DNA of 32,488 bases from the NCBI RefSeq assembly GCF_003206045.1, contig NZ_PZJM01000017.1:1-32488 (forward strand), given 5' to 3'. Origin of the DNA: Salinicola lusitanus (GTDB lineage: Bacteria; Pseudomonadota; Gammaproteobacteria; Pseudomonadales; Halomonadaceae). Below, piece by piece: positions 21,844 through 30,970 of this stretch. Below the pieces are notes generated by a model that saw only the letters and a list, made by a program, of their open reading frames with translations, did no database searches and had not been told where the DNA came from. The position numbers and the translations under genes were made by a program. The first letter of the stretch is position 1; every line of letters begins with the position of its first letter.

Positions 21844-22176
21844 ATGGAAGTCGCTGCTAAGTTGCGTGGCGCGAGCTTATCCGCCCAGAAGGCCCGTTTG
21901 GTGGCTGACCAGGTGCGCGGTAAGCCGGTCGCCGAAGCGCTCGACGTGCTGACCTTCTCGCCGAAGAAGGCCGCGAAGTTGGTCAAGAAGGTGCTGCAGT
22001 CCGCGATTGCCAATGCGGAAGAAAACAACGGCATGGACATCGACGAGCTGCGTGTCTCGACCATCTGTGTCGATGAGGGCATGACGCTCAAGCGCATTCA
22101 ACCGCGCGCCAAAGGCCGTGCGGATCGCATTCTGAAGCGCACCTGCCACATCACCGTCAAGGTAGCCGAGAAGTAG
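21844..22176 (+). CDS. rplV: 50S ribosomal protein L22
   Basis: 110 aa, as in E. coli. Binds all six 23S rRNA domains and lines the exit tunnel with a beta-hairpin (about 80-100, [18 protein letters not shown]), the site of macrolide-resistance changes elsewhere; no deletion is seen. GAGGA precedes the ATG. The rpsC Shine-Dalgarno overlaps its stop codon (TAGGAG). Confidence 0.97.
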   Translation: MEVAAKLRGASLSAQKARLVADQVRGKPVAEALDVLTFSPKKAAKLVKKVLQSAIANAEENNGMDIDELRVSTICVDEGMTLKRIQPRAKGRADRILKRTCHITVKVAEK

Positions 22177-22187
22177 GAGTCGACCAG

Positions 22188-22889
22188 ATGGGTCAGAAAG
22201 TCAATCCAGTCGGTATCCGACTGGGCATCGTCAAGGATCACACCTCGGTCTGGTATGCCGAGCGCGGTGCCTATGCCGACAAGCTGAACAACGATCTGGA
22301 AGTGCGTCGCTATCTCGAGGAGCGTCTCAAGAACGCTTCCGTCAGCCGCATTACCATCGAGCGTCCGGCCAACAACGCCCGGATCACCATTCACACTGCC
22401 CGTCCGGGTATCGTGATTGGCAAGAAGGGTGAGGACGTCGATCGTCTGCGCCAGGATGTCACCCGCATGATGGGTGTGCCTGTGCACGTCAACATCGAAG
22501 AAGTCCGCAAGCCGGAACTGGATGCCGCCCTGGTCGCGCAGAACATCGCCGGTCAGCTCGAGCGTCGCGTGATGTTCCGCCGCGCCATGAAGCGCTCCGT
22601 CCAGAACGCGATGCGTCTGGGTGCCGGCGGCATCAAGGTGCAGCTCTCCGGTCGTCTCGGTGGTGCCGAAATCGCACGTACCGAGTGGTATCGCGAAGGC
22701 CGCGTGCCGCTTCATACACTGCGTGCCGATATCGATTACGCCACCTATGAAGCCCACACCACCTACGGCGTCATCGGCGTCAAGGTCTGGGTCTTCAAGG
22801 GCGAAATCCTCGGGGGCATCGAAGAGGTGCGTGCCAAGCAGAAGCAGCAAGCTCAGGCGCCCGCATCGAAGAAGAAAGGTTCCAGGTAA
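22188..22889 (+). CDS. rpsC: 30S ribosomal protein S3
   Basis: 233 aa, as in E. coli. Forms the mRNA entry tunnel with S4 and S5. The KH domain is visible with its GXXG loop, GKKG at 78-81 in [17 protein letters not shown]. The C-terminal domain carries [26 protein letters not shown]. Basic lysine/glutamine-rich tail. AGGAG (22175-22179) precedes the ATG. Confidence 0.98.
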   Translation: MGQKVNPVGIRLGIVKDHTSVWYAERGAYADKLNNDLEVRRYLEERLKNASVSRITIERPANNARITIHTARPGIVIGKKGEDVDRLRQDVTRMMGVPVHVNIEEVRKPELDAALVAQNIAGQLERRVMFRRAMKRSVQNAMRLGAGGIKVQLSGRLGGAEIARTEWYREGRVPLHTLRADIDYATYEAHTTYGVIGVKVWVFKGEILGGIEEVRAKQKQQAQAPASKKKGSR

Positions 22890-22903
22890 GGGGAGACTGA
22901 TCG

Positions 22904-23317
22904 ATGTTGCAACCCAAGCGTACAAAGTTCCGCAAGGTGCAGAAAGGTCGTAACCGCGGCCTGGCACATCGCGGCAGCAAGGTGAGCTTCGGGGACTTCG
23001 GTCTCAAGGCCACCGATCGCGGTCGTATCACCGCACGTCAGATCGAAGCGGGTCGTCGTGCAATCACCCGTCACGTCAAGCGTGGTGGCAAGATCTGGAT
23101 CCGCGTATTCCCGGACAAGCCGATTACCAACAAGCCTCTCGAGGTTCGTATGGGTAAAGGTAAGGGTTCCGTCGAGTACTGGGTAGCCCAGATTCAGCCG
23201 GGCAAGGTGCTCTACGAAATCGAGGGTGTTTCCGAAGAGCTGGCGCGTGAAGCCTTCTCTCTGGCGGCCCAGAAGATGCCCATCTCCACCACCTTTGTGA
23301 AACGGACGGTGATGTGA
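22904..23317 (+). CDS. rplP: 50S ribosomal protein L16
   Basis: 137 aa (E. coli 136). Helps position A-site tRNA. Starts [19 protein letters not shown] and keeps the signature [25 protein letters not shown]; the arginine hydroxylated by RoxA in E. coli lies in this general region. GGGGAG precedes the ATG. The stop TGA shares its A with the rpmC ATG (TGATG), so the two are translationally coupled. Confidence 0.97.
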   Translation: MLQPKRTKFRKVQKGRNRGLAHRGSKVSFGDFGLKATDRGRITARQIEAGRRAITRHVKRGGKIWIRVFPDKPITNKPLEVRMGKGKGSVEYWVAQIQPGKVLYEIEGVSEELAREAFSLAAQKMPISTTFVKRTVM

Positions 23318-23511
23318 TGAAAGCCAACGAAATGCGTGAAAAGTCAGTCGATGCGCTGCAGGAGCAGCTGTTCGAACTGCTCCGCGAGCAGTTCAACCTG
23401 CGCATGCAGAAGGCCACCGGCCAGCTGAGCCAGACGCACCTGCTCAAGCAGGTTCGTCGCGACATCGCTCGCGTCAAGACTGTGCTCAACCAGAAGGCAG
23501 GTGACCAATAA
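23317..23511 (+). CDS. rpmC: 50S ribosomal protein L29
   Basis: 64 aa (E. coli 63). Helical protein at the exit tunnel rim next to L23. Starts [22 protein letters not shown] and contains the family core [20 protein letters not shown] and [17 protein letters not shown] 23317 is preferred over the in-frame GTG three bases earlier because homologues begin MKA. Overlaps the stop of rplP and the start of rpsQ by one base each. Confidence 0.96.
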   Translation: MKANEMREKSVDALQEQLFELLREQFNLRMQKATGQLSQTHLLKQVRRDIARVKTVLNQKAGDQ

Positions 23512-23771
23512 TGGCTGAAGCAAGCAAAGCTCGGACGCTCACCGGCAAGGTCGTGAGCGACAAGATGGAAAAGTCGATTGTCGTATTGATCGAGCGCCGC
23601 GAGCGTCATCCGATCTACGGCAAGTACATGAAGCGCTCCACCAAGCTGCACGCCCACGACGAGACGAACCAGGCCAAGTTCGGCGATACGGTTTCCATTC
23701 AGGAATGCCGTCCGCTGTCCAAGAAGAAGGCCTGGACGTTGGTCGAGGTGGTCGAGCAGGCCAAGGGCTGA
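23511..23771 (+). CDS. rpsQ: 30S ribosomal protein S17
   Basis: 86 aa (E. coli 84). Primary 16S rRNA binder of the body, OB fold. [22 protein letters not shown] and the signature [24 protein letters not shown] are clear. The start overlaps the rpmC stop (TAATG). Last gene of the S10 operon. The 54-bp gap to rplN holds no convincing promoter or terminator. Confidence 0.97.
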   Translation: MAEASKARTLTGKVVSDKMEKSIVVLIERRERHPIYGKYMKRSTKLHAHDETNQAKFGDTVSIQECRPLSKKKAWTLVEVVEQAKG

Positions 23772-23825
23772 GCCCGACAGGCGCCTTCTGAACCAGTGCA
23801 GTCAGATTAGGTTTGGAGAAAACCA

Positions 23826-24197
23826 ATGATTCAGACGCAGACAATGCTGGATGTCGCCGACAACAGCGGCGCGCGCCGGGTGCAGTGCATCAAGGTGCTG
23901 GGCGGTTCACACCGTCGTTACGCCCGCGTTGGCGACATCATCAAAGTGACGGTCAAGGAAGCCATCCCGCGGGGCAAGGTCAAGAAAGGCCAGGTCCTCA
24001 AGGCGGTGGTCGTGCGTACGCGCAGCGGTGTCCGTCGTAACGACGGTTCGCTGATCCGCTTCGACGGAAATGCGGCGGTTCTGTTGAATAACACCAACGA
24101 ACAGCCGATCGGCACCCGTATCTTCGGACCGGTAACTCGTGAACTTCGTAACGAGAAGTTCATGAAGATCATTTCCTTGGCGCCCGAAGTGCTGTAA
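23826..24197 (+). CDS. rplN: 50S ribosomal protein L14
   Basis: 123 aa, as in E. coli. Forms an intersubunit bridge with 16S rRNA helix 44. Starts [21 protein letters not shown]; signature [20 protein letters not shown] present; ends [16 protein letters not shown] lies in TTTGGAGAAAACCAATG. First gene of the spc operon. Confidence 0.98.
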   Translation: MIQTQTMLDVADNSGARRVQCIKVLGGSHRRYARVGDIIKVTVKEAIPRGKVKKGQVLKAVVVRTRSGVRRNDGSLIRFDGNAAVLLNNTNEQPIGTRIFGPVTRELRNEKFMKIISLAPEVL

Positions 24198-24211
24198 GGA
24201 GCGAGGCGGAT

Positions 24212-24529
24212 ATGCACAAGATCAAACGTGACGACGAAGTCATCGTCATCGCCGGCAAGGACAAGGGCAAGCGTGGCACGATCAAGCGCGTCCTCGAAAA
24301 CGACCGTTACGTCGTTTCGGGCGTCAACATGATCAAGCGCCACACCAAGCCCAATCCTATGGTTGGCAACCCGGGGGGTATCGTCGAGCGTGAGGCTCCG
24401 ATCCATGCGTCCAACGTGGCCATCTTCAATGCGGAGACCGGCAAGGCGGATCGCGTCGGCTTCCAGCTGCAGGAAGACGGTACCAAGGTACGTATCTACA
24501 AGTCGACGCAAAAGCAGATCGACGCCTAA
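24212..24529 (+). CDS. rplX: 50S ribosomal protein L24
   Basis: 105 aa (E. coli 104). Assembly-initiator of the large subunit with an N-terminal KOW fold: [22 protein letters not shown]. The [28 protein letters not shown] segment matches the family. AAGGAG lies in the 14-bp gap after rplN. Confidence 0.97.
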   Translation: MHKIKRDDEVIVIAGKDKGKRGTIKRVLENDRYVVSGVNMIKRHTKPNPMVGNPGGIVEREAPIHASNVAIFNAETGKADRVGFQLQEDGTKVRIYKSTQKQIDA

Positions 24530-24547
24530 CGCGAGTCGGGTAGCAAA

Positions 24548-25087
24548 ATGGCGAACTTGAAAGAACGTTATCAGAACGAGGTCATGGCTCAGCTCAAAGA
24601 GCAGTTCAGCTATGCCAACGTTATGCAGGTGCCCCGGATCACCAAAGTGACCCTGAACATGGGCATCGGCGAAGCGACCAGCGACAAGAAGCTGATCGAC
24701 AATGCTGTCGGCGACCTGGAGAAGCTCTCCGGTCAGAAGCCGGTAGTGACCAAGGCGCGCAAGTCCATCGCTGGCTTCAAAGTCCGCGAAGGCTGGCCGA
24801 TCGGCGTCAAGGTGACGCTGCGCCGCGAACGGATGTGGGACTTTCTGGACCGGCTGGTCAACATCGCGATCCCTCGCGTACGTGACTTCCGCGGCCTGAA
24901 CCCGAAATCCTTCGACGGGCGCGGCAACTACTCCATGGGCGTACGGGAGCAGATCATCTTTCCGGAGATCGAATATGATAAGATCGATCGGATTCGTGGT
25001 CTGGATGTCACCATCACGACCAGCGCCATCACCGACGAAGAAGGTCGTGCGCTGCTCAGCGCGCTGAACTTCCCGTTCAAGCAATAA
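24548..25087 (+). CDS. rplE: 50S ribosomal protein L5
   Basis: 179 aa, as in E. coli. Binds 5S rRNA and contacts P-site t[43 protein letters not shown] at the N-terminus and [18 protein letters not shown] later are diagnostic. The ribosome-binding site is weak (TCGGGTAGCAAA). In E. coli S8 represses the spc operon by binding near this start; I could not recognise that site by eye. Confidence 0.97.
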   Translation: MANLKERYQNEVMAQLKEQFSYANVMQVPRITKVTLNMGIGEATSDKKLIDNAVGDLEKLSGQKPVVTKARKSIAGFKVREGWPIGVKVTLRRERMWDFLDRLVNIAIPRVRDFRGLNPKSFDGRGNYSMGVREQIIFPEIEYDKIDRIRGLDVTITTSAITDEEGRALLSALNFPFKQ

Positions 25088-25097
25088 GGGTGGATTC

Positions 25098-25403
25098 ATG
25101 GCAAAGAAAAGCATGATTGAGCGTGAGCTCAAGCGCGCAAAGCTGGTCGACAAATACGCCGCCAAGCGTGCCGCGCTCAAGACCGTCATCTATGACGTCA
25201 ACGCTTCTGACGAAGAGCGCTTCGACGCTCAGCTGAAGCTGCAACAGTTGCCGCGGGACTCCAGTCAGGTCCGTCAGCGCAACCGCTGCCGCGTTACCGG
25301 CCGTCCGCACGGTTACTACAACAAGTTCGGACTGGCCCGTAACAAGCTGCGCGAAGCTGCCATGCGTGGCGATGTCCCTGGACTGAAGAAGTCCAGCTGG
25401 TAA
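25098..25403 (+). CDS. rpsN: 30S ribosomal protein S14 (zinc-free type)
   Basis: 101 aa, the long form (E. coli 101). 30S head protein near S3 and S10. Starts [21 protein letters not shown] and ends with the signature [23 protein letters not shown]. It has a single cysteine and lacks the CXXC pairs of the short zinc-binding form, so it does not need zinc. AGGGTGG precedes the ATG; ten bases after rplE. Confidence 0.97.
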   Translation: MAKKSMIERELKRAKLVDKYAAKRAALKTVIYDVNASDEERFDAQLKLQQLPRDSSQVRQRNRCRVTGRPHGYYNKFGLARNKLREAAMRGDVPGLKKSSW

Positions 25404-25429
25404 GCCACGTCGAGGAATTCAGGAGCGCA

Positions 25430-25437
25430 ATGTAATG
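25430..25437 (+). other. Start-stop element overlapping the rpsH start
   Basis: The sequence ATGTAATG places ATG (25430-25432), TAA (25433-25435) and the rpsH ATG (25435-25437) in overlap. AGGAG (25421-25425) is four bases from the first ATG and nine from the second. The second is well spaced and gives S8. Confidence 0.5.
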
Positions 25438-25827
25438 AGCATGCAAGATACTCTGGCGGATATGTTCACCCGTATCCGCAATGCGCAGATGGCCACCAAG
25501 GAGACGGTTACCATGCCGTCTTCCAAGCTCAAGGTTGAAGTGGCCCGCGTACTCAAGCAGGAAGGCTACATCACCGACGCAACGGTCTCCGAGGGCACCA
25601 AGCCCGAGCTGACCGTGACCCTCAAGTATTTCGAGGGCAAGCCGGTCATCGAGCACCTCCAGCGTATGTCCAAGCCGTCACTGCGGATCTACAAGGGCAA
25701 GAGTGAACTGCCCAAGGTCGCGGACGGTCTGGGTGTGGCGATCGTCACCACCTCTCAAGGTGTCATGACCGATCGTGCCGCACGCCAGGCGGGTGTCGGT
25801 GGTGAAGTCATCTGCACCGTATTCTAG
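25435..25827 (+). CDS. rpsH: 30S ribosomal protein S8
   Basis: 130 aa, as in E. coli. Central-domain 16S rRNA binder and, in E. coli, translational repressor of the spc operon. [18 protein letters not shown] and the C-terminal [22 protein letters not shown] are diagnostic. The ATG is nine bases from AGGAG and overlaps the stop of a two-codon start-stop element. rplF follows after nine bases. Confidence 0.98.
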   Translation: MSMQDTLADMFTRIRNAQMATKETVTMPSSKLKVEVARVLKQEGYITDATVSEGTKPELTVTLKYFEGKPVIEHLQRMSKPSLRIYKGKSELPKVADGLGVAIVTTSQGVMTDRAARQAGVGGEVICTVF

Positions 25828-25836
25828 GAGTGAGTA

Positions 25837-26367
25837 ATGTCTCGCGTAGCCAAGTATCCGGTTAAACTGCCCAGCGGCGTCGACGTGAAGTTCGACGGCG
25901 ACCAGCTGTCCGTCAAGGGCGGCCAGGGCACGCTTGAACTGACCGTGCATCCCGACGTGAAGATCACTCAGGAAGATGGTCAGCTGGTTTTCGCCCCGAG
26001 CGAACAGGCGAAGTCCTGGGCCATGGTCGGCACCACGCGTGCCCTGGTCCAGAACATGGTCACCGGCGCTTCCGAGGGTTTCACTCGGTCGCTGGAAATC
26101 AATGGCGTCGGCTATCGTGCCCAGGCTAGTGGCAAGACGCTGAACCTAACACTCGGTTTCTCACACCCGATCGACTACACGCTGCCCGAAGGTGTCACGG
26201 CGGAAACGCCGAAGAACACCGTGATCGTGCTGAAAAGCGCGGACAAGCAGAAACTCGGTCAGGTGGCTGCGGAAATTCGCGCTTTCCGTCCGCCGGAGCC
26301 CTACAAGGGCAAAGGCGTTCGTTACAGCGACGAACGTGTCCGCCGCAAAGAAGCCAAGAAGAAGTAA
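25837..26367 (+). CDS. rplF: 50S ribosomal protein L6
   Basis: 176 aa (E. coli 177). Binds near the sarcin-ricin loop. Two similar domains are visible; the C-terminal signature [25 protein letters not shown] is clear, with [14 protein letters not shown] mid-protein. AGGAG (in TAGGAGTGAGTAATG) overlaps the rpsH stop. Confidence 0.98.
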   Translation: MSRVAKYPVKLPSGVDVKFDGDQLSVKGGQGTLELTVHPDVKITQEDGQLVFAPSEQAKSWAMVGTTRALVQNMVTGASEGFTRSLEINGVGYRAQASGKTLNLTLGFSHPIDYTLPEGVTAETPKNTVIVLKSADKQKLGQVAAEIRAFRPPEPYKGKGVRYSDERVRRKEAKKK

Positions 26368-26376
26368 GGCAGGGTT

Positions 26377-26727
26377 ATGAACGCGAAGAAAGAATCTCGT
26401 CTCCGTCGTGCCCGCCGCGCCCGTGCCAAGATCCGCGATCTGGGTGTGAACCGCTTGTGCGTCAACCGCACCCCGCGTCACATCTACGCGCAGATCATCT
26501 CACCGGACGGCGGCAAGGTCCTTGCCAGCGCTTCCACGCTGGACAAGAGCCTGCGCGAAGGTGCCACGGGCAACGCTGACGCGGCTGCCAAGGTGGGTGC
26601 TCTGATTGCCGAGCGCGCCAAGGATGCCGGCATCTCTCAGGTTGCCTTCGACCGCGCAGGGTTCCAGTACCACGGGCGTGTCAAGGCGTTGGCTGATGCC
26701 GCACGCGAAGGCGGTCTGCAATTCTAA
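26377..26727 (+). CDS. rplR: 50S ribosomal protein L18
   Basis: 116 aa (E. coli 117). Binds 5S rRNA together with L5. Basic N-terminus [24 protein letters not shown], then [20 protein letters not shown] and the C-terminal [32 protein letters not shown] precedes the ATG. Confidence 0.98.
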   Translation: MNAKKESRLRRARRARAKIRDLGVNRLCVNRTPRHIYAQIISPDGGKVLASASTLDKSLREGATGNADAAAKVGALIAERAKDAGISQVAFDRAGFQYHGRVKALADAAREGGLQF

Positions 26728-26738
26728 AGGGTTTAACG

Positions 26739-27239
26739 ATGGCGAATAACGAACAGAAGGGCGGAGACCTGCAAGAGAAGTTGGTGCAGGTCAACCGCGT
26801 CGCCAAGGTGGTCAAAGGTGGCCGTATCTTCGGTTTCACCGCGCTGACCGTCGTTGGCGATGGCAACGGCCGGGTTGGCTTCGGTCGCGGCAAGGCACGT
26901 GAAGTGCCGGTCGCGATCCAGAAAGCCATGGACCAGGCACGCCGTAATATGGTCAAGGTCAGTCTCAGCGGCAGCACGCTGCAGTACCCGGTTCGCGCCC
27001 GTCACGGCGCGTCCAAGGTGTTCATGCAGCCGGCTTCCGAGGGTACCGGCATCATCGCCGGCGGTGCCATGCGCTCCGTCCTCGAGCTGGCCGGTGTGCA
27101 TGACGTCCTGGCCAAGTGCTACGGTTCCACCAACCCGGTGAACGTGGTTCGTGCCACCATCAAGGGGCTCGAATCCATGCAATCTCCGGAAGACATCGCC
27201 GCCAAGCGTGGCCTGTCTGTCGAAGAGCTGGCGGGGTAA
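26739..27239 (+). CDS. rpsE: 30S ribosomal protein S5
   Basis: 166 aa (E. coli 167). Helps mRNA helicase activity and accuracy with S4 and S12. The double-stranded-RNA-binding part has [19 protein letters not shown], the loop altered in spectinomycin-resistant strains of other species, here intact. [18 protein letters not shown] is the family signature. AAGGG precedes the ATG. Confidence 0.98.
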   Translation: MANNEQKGGDLQEKLVQVNRVAKVVKGGRIFGFTALTVVGDGNGRVGFGRGKAREVPVAIQKAMDQARRNMVKVSLSGSTLQYPVRARHGASKVFMQPASEGTGIIAGGAMRSVLELAGVHDVLAKCYGSTNPVNVVRATIKGLESMQSPEDIAAKRGLSVEELAG

Positions 27240-27245
27240 GTGACC

Positions 27246-27428
27246 ATGGCACAGACGATCAAAATCACTCAGACCCGCAGCACCATCGGTGTCCTGCAGA
27301 AGCACAAGGCGACGATGACCGGTCTCGGTCTGCGTCGCATTGGGCACTCGGTCGAGCTGGAAGACACCCCCGCCGTTCGCGGCATGATCAACAAGGTCAA
27401 CTACCTTGTTCGAGTCGAGGGAGAGTAA
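27246..27428 (+). CDS. rpmD: 50S ribosomal protein L30
   Basis: 60 aa (E. coli 59). Small alpha/beta protein of the large subunit. [20 protein letters not shown] and [30 protein letters not shown] match the family along its whole length. An in-frame GTG at 27240 would add two residues; ATG 27246 agrees with homologues. Starts six bases after the rpsE stop. Confidence 0.97.
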   Translation: MAQTIKITQTRSTIGVLQKHKATMTGLGLRRIGHSVELEDTPAVRGMINKVNYLVRVEGE

Positions 27429-27431
27429 TCC

Positions 27432-27866
27432 ATGAAACTCAATAGCTTAAGCCCGGCGCCGGGTTCCAAGCACGCTGAGAAGCGTCTTGGCCGCGGTATC
27501 GGCTCTGGCCTGGGCAAGACCGGTGGTCGCGGCCACAAGGGTCTGAAGTCCCGTTCCGGCGGTTCGGTCAAACCGGGTTTCGAGGGTGGCCAGATGCCCT
27601 TGCAGCGCCGCTTGCCGAAGTTCGGTTTCACCTCGGCCAAGTCGCTGGTGTCCGAAGAAGTCCGCCTGGCCGAACTGGCCAAGGTCGAGGGCGACGTCGC
27701 CGATCTCGCCAGCCTGAAGAAGGCCAACGTGCTCAAGAATGCTACCGAGTACGCCAAGGTCGTTCTGTCCGGCGAGTTGAGCAAGGCGGTTACCGTGCGT
27801 GGCCTCAAGGTCACCAAAGGTGCACGCGCTGCGATCGAAGCGGCCGGTGGCAAGGTAGAGGACTAA
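27432..27866 (+). CDS. rplO: 50S ribosomal protein L15
   Basis: 144 aa, as in E. coli. Late-assembly protein. [41 protein letters not shown] is the glycine/arginine-rich N-terminal extension that threads into 23S rRNA; the C-terminal globular part ends [15 protein letters not shown]. Its stop directly abuts the secY ATG (TAAATG). Confidence 0.98.
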   Translation: MKLNSLSPAPGSKHAEKRLGRGIGSGLGKTGGRGHKGLKSRSGGSVKPGFEGGQMPLQRRLPKFGFTSAKSLVSEEVRLAELAKVEGDVADLASLKKANVLKNATEYAKVVLSGELSKAVTVRGLKVTKGARAAIEAAGGKVED

Positions 27867-29201
27867 ATGGCTAAGTCAGGAAACATGCCGGCGAACATGG
27901 GTAGCGGTCTCAGCGAGCTGTGGGCGCGCCTGCGTTTCGTCTTCATCGCGATCGTGGTGTACCGCATCGGTGCCCACATCCCCGTCCCCGGCATCGATCC
28001 TGACCAGCTGGCTGCCCTGTTTCGGGAGAACCAGGGCACCATCCTGGGCATGTTCAACATGTTCTCGGGGGGTGCGCTGCAGCGCATGAGTATCTTCGCG
28101 CTGGGGATCATGCCGTACATCTCCGCGTCGATCATCATGCAGCTTCTGACCGCGGTATCGCCTCAGCTCGAAGCGCTGAAGAAAGAGGGCGAAGCCGGCC
28201 GCCGCAAGATCAACCAGTACACCCGCTACGGTACGGTGTTGCTGGCCTTGATCCAGGCGACCGGGATGTCAGTTGGTCTGGTCAGTCAGGGCGTTGCTTA
28301 CACGGGTGACATCAGCTTCTACTTCACGGCCATCGTGACGTTCGTGGCCGGTGCGGTATTCCTGATGTGGCTGGGCGAGCAGATCACCGAGAAGGGGATC
28401 GGCAACGGTATCTCGTTGATCATCTTTGCCGGCATCGTGGCTGGTCTGCCCAGCGCGATCGGACAATCGTTCGAGCTGGCGCGCAACGATGGTGCGTGGA
28501 ACGTGTTGCCGCTGTTGGCGCTCTCGATTCTGGGCATCGCCACGGTTGCCTTCGTGGTGTTCATCGAACGCGGTCAGCGCCGTATCACGGTGAACTACCC
28601 GCGGCGTCAGGTCGGCAACAAGATGTATGCGGGACAGAGCAGTTATCTGCCGCTGAAGGTCAACATGGCGGGCGTGATTCCGCCGATCTTCGCGTCGAGT
28701 ATCCTGCTGTTCCCGGGTTCCATCGGTCAGTGGCTGGGCCAGGGCGACGGGTTCGAGTGGCTGCAGGTGGCATCACAGCAGCTCGCTCCCGGTGCGCCGT
28801 TGTACATCATCCTGTTTGCCGCGGCAGTGCTGTTCTTCTGCTTCTTCTACACGGCGTTGGTGTTCAATCCGAAGGATGTCGCCGACAACCTGAAGAAGTC
28901 GGGGGCTTTCCTGCCGGGGATCCGTCCAGGAGAGCAGACGGCTCGCTACGTGGACAAGGTGATGACGCGCCTGACCCTGTTCGGGGCGCTCTACATCACC
29001 CTGGTCTCGTTGATGCCGCAGTTCCTGGTGGTGGCCTGGCAGGTGCCGTTCTACTTCGGCGGGACGTCGCTGCTGATCGTGGTCGTGGTAATCATGGACT
29101 TCATGGCCCAGGTTCAATCGCATCTGATGTCTCATCAGTATGAGTCGGTGATGAAGAAATCGAACCTGAAAGGCTACGGTAGCGGCGGTCTGACGCGCTG
29201 A
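27867..29201 (+). CDS. secY: Preprotein translocase subunit SecY
   Basis: 444 aa (E. coli 443). Channel-forming core of SecYEG in the inner membrane; about ten hydrophobic segments are visible across the protein, starting at about 23-40. [16 protein letters not shown] (first periplasmic part), [29 protein letters not shown] (plug/TM2 region) and the SecA/ribosome-binding loop with [12 protein letters not shown] are diagnostic. Starts directly after the rplO stop, so translation is coupled. Partner SecE is at 1972-2340. Confidence 0.98.
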   Translation: MAKSGNMPANMGSGLSELWARLRFVFIAIVVYRIGAHIPVPGIDPDQLAALFRENQGTILGMFNMFSGGALQRMSIFALGIMPYISASIIMQLLTAVSPQLEALKKEGEAGRRKINQYTRYGTVLLALIQATGMSVGLVSQGVAYTGDISFYFTAIVTFVAGAVFLMWLGEQITEKGIGNGISLIIFAGIVAGLPSAIGQSFELARNDGAWNVLPLLALSILGIATVAFVVFIERGQRRITVNYPRRQVGNKMYAGQSSYLPLKVNMAGVIPPIFASSILLFPGSIGQWLGQGDGFEWLQVASQQLAPGAPLYIILFAAAVLFFCFFYTALVFNPKDVADNLKKSGAFLPGIRPGEQTARYVDKVMTRLTLFGALYITLVSLMPQFLVVAWQVPFYFGGTSLLIVVVVIMDFMAQVQSHLMSHQYESVMKKSNLKGYGSGGLTR

Positions 29202-29231
29202 GCCTCCGCCAGAGAGCATTTGGAGAGAACG

Positions 29232-29345
29232 ATGAAAGTTCGAGCTTCTGTAAAGAAAATGTGCCGTAACTGCAAGATCATTCGGCGCAACGGCGCGGTT
29301 CGCGTGATTTGCACCGAGCCGCGTCACAAGCAGCGCCAGGGCTGA
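29232..29345 (+). CDS. rpmJ: 50S ribosomal protein L36 (zinc-binding type)
   Basis: 37 aa, short but complete. Starts [16 protein letters not shown] and ends in HKQRQG. The zinc ribbon is C11, C14, C27 and H32 (CXXC ... C ... H), the C+ form. TGGAGAG (29221-29227) lies just before the ATG. Last gene of the spc operon in the gammaproteobacterial order, 30 bp after secY. Confidence 0.95.
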   Translation: MKVRASVKKMCRNCKIIRRNGAVRVICTEPRHKQRQG

Positions 29346-29381
29346 TTTGACCCTGACGCTGTGAGTAAAAAGCGGGCCATG

Positions 29382-29418
29382 GCATATCCCTTGCCTTGAG
29401 AGAGGCAAAGGGGTATGC
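29382..29418. repeat. Near-perfect inverted repeat overlapping the rpsM promoter
   Basis: Positions 29382-29396 pair with 29403-29418 through 15 base pairs with one bulged A and one G-T pair, loop TGAGAG. The right arm contains the -10 and the left arm the -35 of the alpha operon promoter. As RNA it could act on read-through from the spc operon; there is no T run. Confidence 0.8.
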
Positions 29419-29419
29419 T
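29391..29419 (+). promoter_or_regulatory. Probable promoter of the alpha operon (rpsM)
   Basis: -35 TTGCCT (29391-29396) and -10 TATGCT (29414-29419) are exactly 17 bp apart, followed by ATTGCGCCC, a GC-rich discriminator like those of the other promoters here. Predicted start near 29426 gives a leader of about 51 nt, shorter than the E. coli S4-controlled leader, whose pseudoknot I do not recognise here. Confidence 0.68.
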
Positions 29420-29476
29420 ATTGCGCCCTTTGTGGACGACTAAACGAGCAAGCCGCTCAACATTCGGAGTAAGCTG

Positions 29477-29833
29477 ATGGCCCGTATTGCAGGCGTCAAT
29501 ATCCCGGACAACAAGCATGCGGCGATCTCGCTGACCTACATCTACGGGATTGGCCGCACGCGTGCGCAGAGTATCTGTGTCGCTGCCGGCATCGCACCTA
29601 CCGCCAAGGTTCAGGAACTGTCAGGCGAAGAGCTCGACACCCTGCGTACCGAAGTGGGTAAGTACACCGTAGAAGGCGACCTTCGCCGTGATGTGACGCT
29701 GAATATCAAGCGTCTCATGGACTTGGGTTGCTACCGTGGTCTGCGCCATCGTCGTGGTCTACCGCTGCGTGGTCAGCGTACCAAGACCAATGCGCGTACC
29801 CGTAAGGGACCGCGTAAACCGATTCGTAAGTAA
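29477..29833 (+). CDS. rpsM: 30S ribosomal protein S13
   Basis: 118 aa, as in E. coli. Head protein contacting P-site tRNA and the large subunit. [26 protein letters not shown] and the basic C-terminus [22 protein letters not shown] are diagnostic. CGGAG (29465-29469) precedes the ATG by seven bases. First gene of the alpha operon. Confidence 0.98.
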   Translation: MARIAGVNIPDNKHAAISLTYIYGIGRTRAQSICVAAGIAPTAKVQELSGEELDTLRTEVGKYTVEGDLRRDVTLNIKRLMDLGCYRGLRHRRGLPLRGQRTKTNARTRKGPRKPIRK

Positions 29834-29869
29834 TTAACGTTCCGGCGTTTAAGATCAGGATACATCAAC

Positions 29870-30256
29870 ATGGCTAACCCGCGTAGTAACCGTAAAAAGG
29901 TTAAAAAGCAGGTCGTGGATGCGGTCGCACACATCCATGCCTCTTTTAACAATACGATCGTGACGATCACAGACCGCCAGGGCAATGCGCTTTCTTGGGC
30001 AACTGCCGGTGGTTCGGGTTTTCGTGGTTCTCGCAAGAGCACCCCGTTCGCAGCTCAAGTGGCGAGTGAACGTGCAGCGACTGCTGCAGCCGAGTATGGT
30101 GTGAAAAACGTCGACGTGCTGGTCAAGGGCCCCGGTCCTGGCCGTGAGTCTGCCGTGCGCGCATTGAATGCCGCCGGCTTCCGTGTACAGAGCATCACTG
30201 ACGCGACGCCGATTCCGCACAACGGATGCCGTCCGCCGAAGAAACGCCGCGTTTAA
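29870..30256 (+). CDS. rpsK: 30S ribosomal protein S11
   Basis: 128 aa (E. coli 129). Platform protein near the mRNA exit. Basic N-terminus ([37 protein letters not shown]) and C-terminal [20 protein letters not shown] are conserved; the NG in PHNGC is the site turned to isoaspartate in E. coli. AGGA lies upstream in the 36-bp gap after rpsM. Confidence 0.98.
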   Translation: MANPRSNRKKVKKQVVDAVAHIHASFNNTIVTITDRQGNALSWATAGGSGFRGSRKSTPFAAQVASERAATAAAEYGVKNVDVLVKGPGPGRESAVRALNAAGFRVQSITDATPIPHNGCRPPKKRRV

Positions 30257-30268
30257 GGAGACAGACTC

Positions 30269-30889
30269 ATGGCTCGTTATCTAGGTCCCAAGTGTAAACT
30301 GTCTCGTCGTGAGGGTACCGACCTCTTTCTCAAGAGCGGTGTCACTCCCTTCGAGAAGAAGTGCAAATCCGAGCAGATCCCGGGTGTGCACGGCCAGCGC
30401 CGTCAGCGTCTTTCCGACTACGGCTTGCAGCTTCGCGAGAAGCAGAAAGTGCGTCGTATCTACGGCGTACTCGAGAACCAGTTCCGCAACTACTACAAGG
30501 AAGCCGCTCGCCTGAAAGGTGCGACCGGCGAGGTCTTGCTGCAGTTGTTGGAATGCCGACTGGACAACGTGGTCTACCGCATGGGCTTCGGCTCCACGCG
30601 TAACGAATCACGTCAGTTGGTCAGCCACAAGGCGATTTCGGTCAACGGCCGTACCGTCAACGTGGCGTCCTATCAGGTGCGCCCCGGCGACGTCGTTTCT
30701 GTTCGTGAGAAGGCCAAGAACCAGGCCCGTATCCAGCAGGCCCTGTCCATCGCTGCCAACCGCGGCGACGTGACCTGGATCGACATCGACTCGAAGAAGA
30801 TGGAAGGCACTTTCAAGGCTGTCCCGGAACGCGGCGACCTGTCTGCCGACATCAACGAAAACCTGATCGTCGAGCTGTACTCCAAGTAA
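30269..30889 (+). CDS. rpsD: 30S ribosomal protein S4
   Basis: 206 aa, as in E. coli. 16S rRNA assembly initiator; in E. coli it represses the alpha operon and acts as an antiterminator. [23 protein letters not shown] and the S4 RNA-binding domain ([34 protein letters not shown], about 95-130) are clear. AAGGAG precedes the ATG. A strong hairpin separates it from rpoA. Confidence 0.98.
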   Translation: MARYLGPKCKLSRREGTDLFLKSGVTPFEKKCKSEQIPGVHGQRRQRLSDYGLQLREKQKVRRIYGVLENQFRNYYKEAARLKGATGEVLLQLLECRLDNVVYRMGFGSTRNESRQLVSHKAISVNGRTVNVASYQVRPGDVVSVREKAKNQARIQQALSIAANRGDVTWIDIDSKKMEGTFKAVPERGDLSADINENLIVELYSK

Positions 30890-30895
30890 GGCTTG

Positions 30896-30923
30896 GAGCC
30901 GGGCCGTTCAGGCGGCCCGGTTC
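30896..30923 (+). other. Strong hairpin between rpsD and rpoA
   Basis: GAGCCGGGCC (30896-30905) pairs with GGCCCGGTTC (30914-30923), with one more G-C pair inside (30906/30913), for 11 pairs. No T run follows, so it is not an intrinsic terminator. It could stabilise or mark processing of the rpsD end, or tune rpoA expression. Confidence 0.6.
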
Positions 30924-30970
30924 CCGCCTGGAGTACCGATATTCGTTTGGCAGCCTGGGAAGGTGTTCAT

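Noticed and set aside
23772..23825. spc operon promoter before rplN
   Set aside because: TTCTGA and TAGGTT are 16 bp apart but both hexamers match the consensus poorly; not enough to call.
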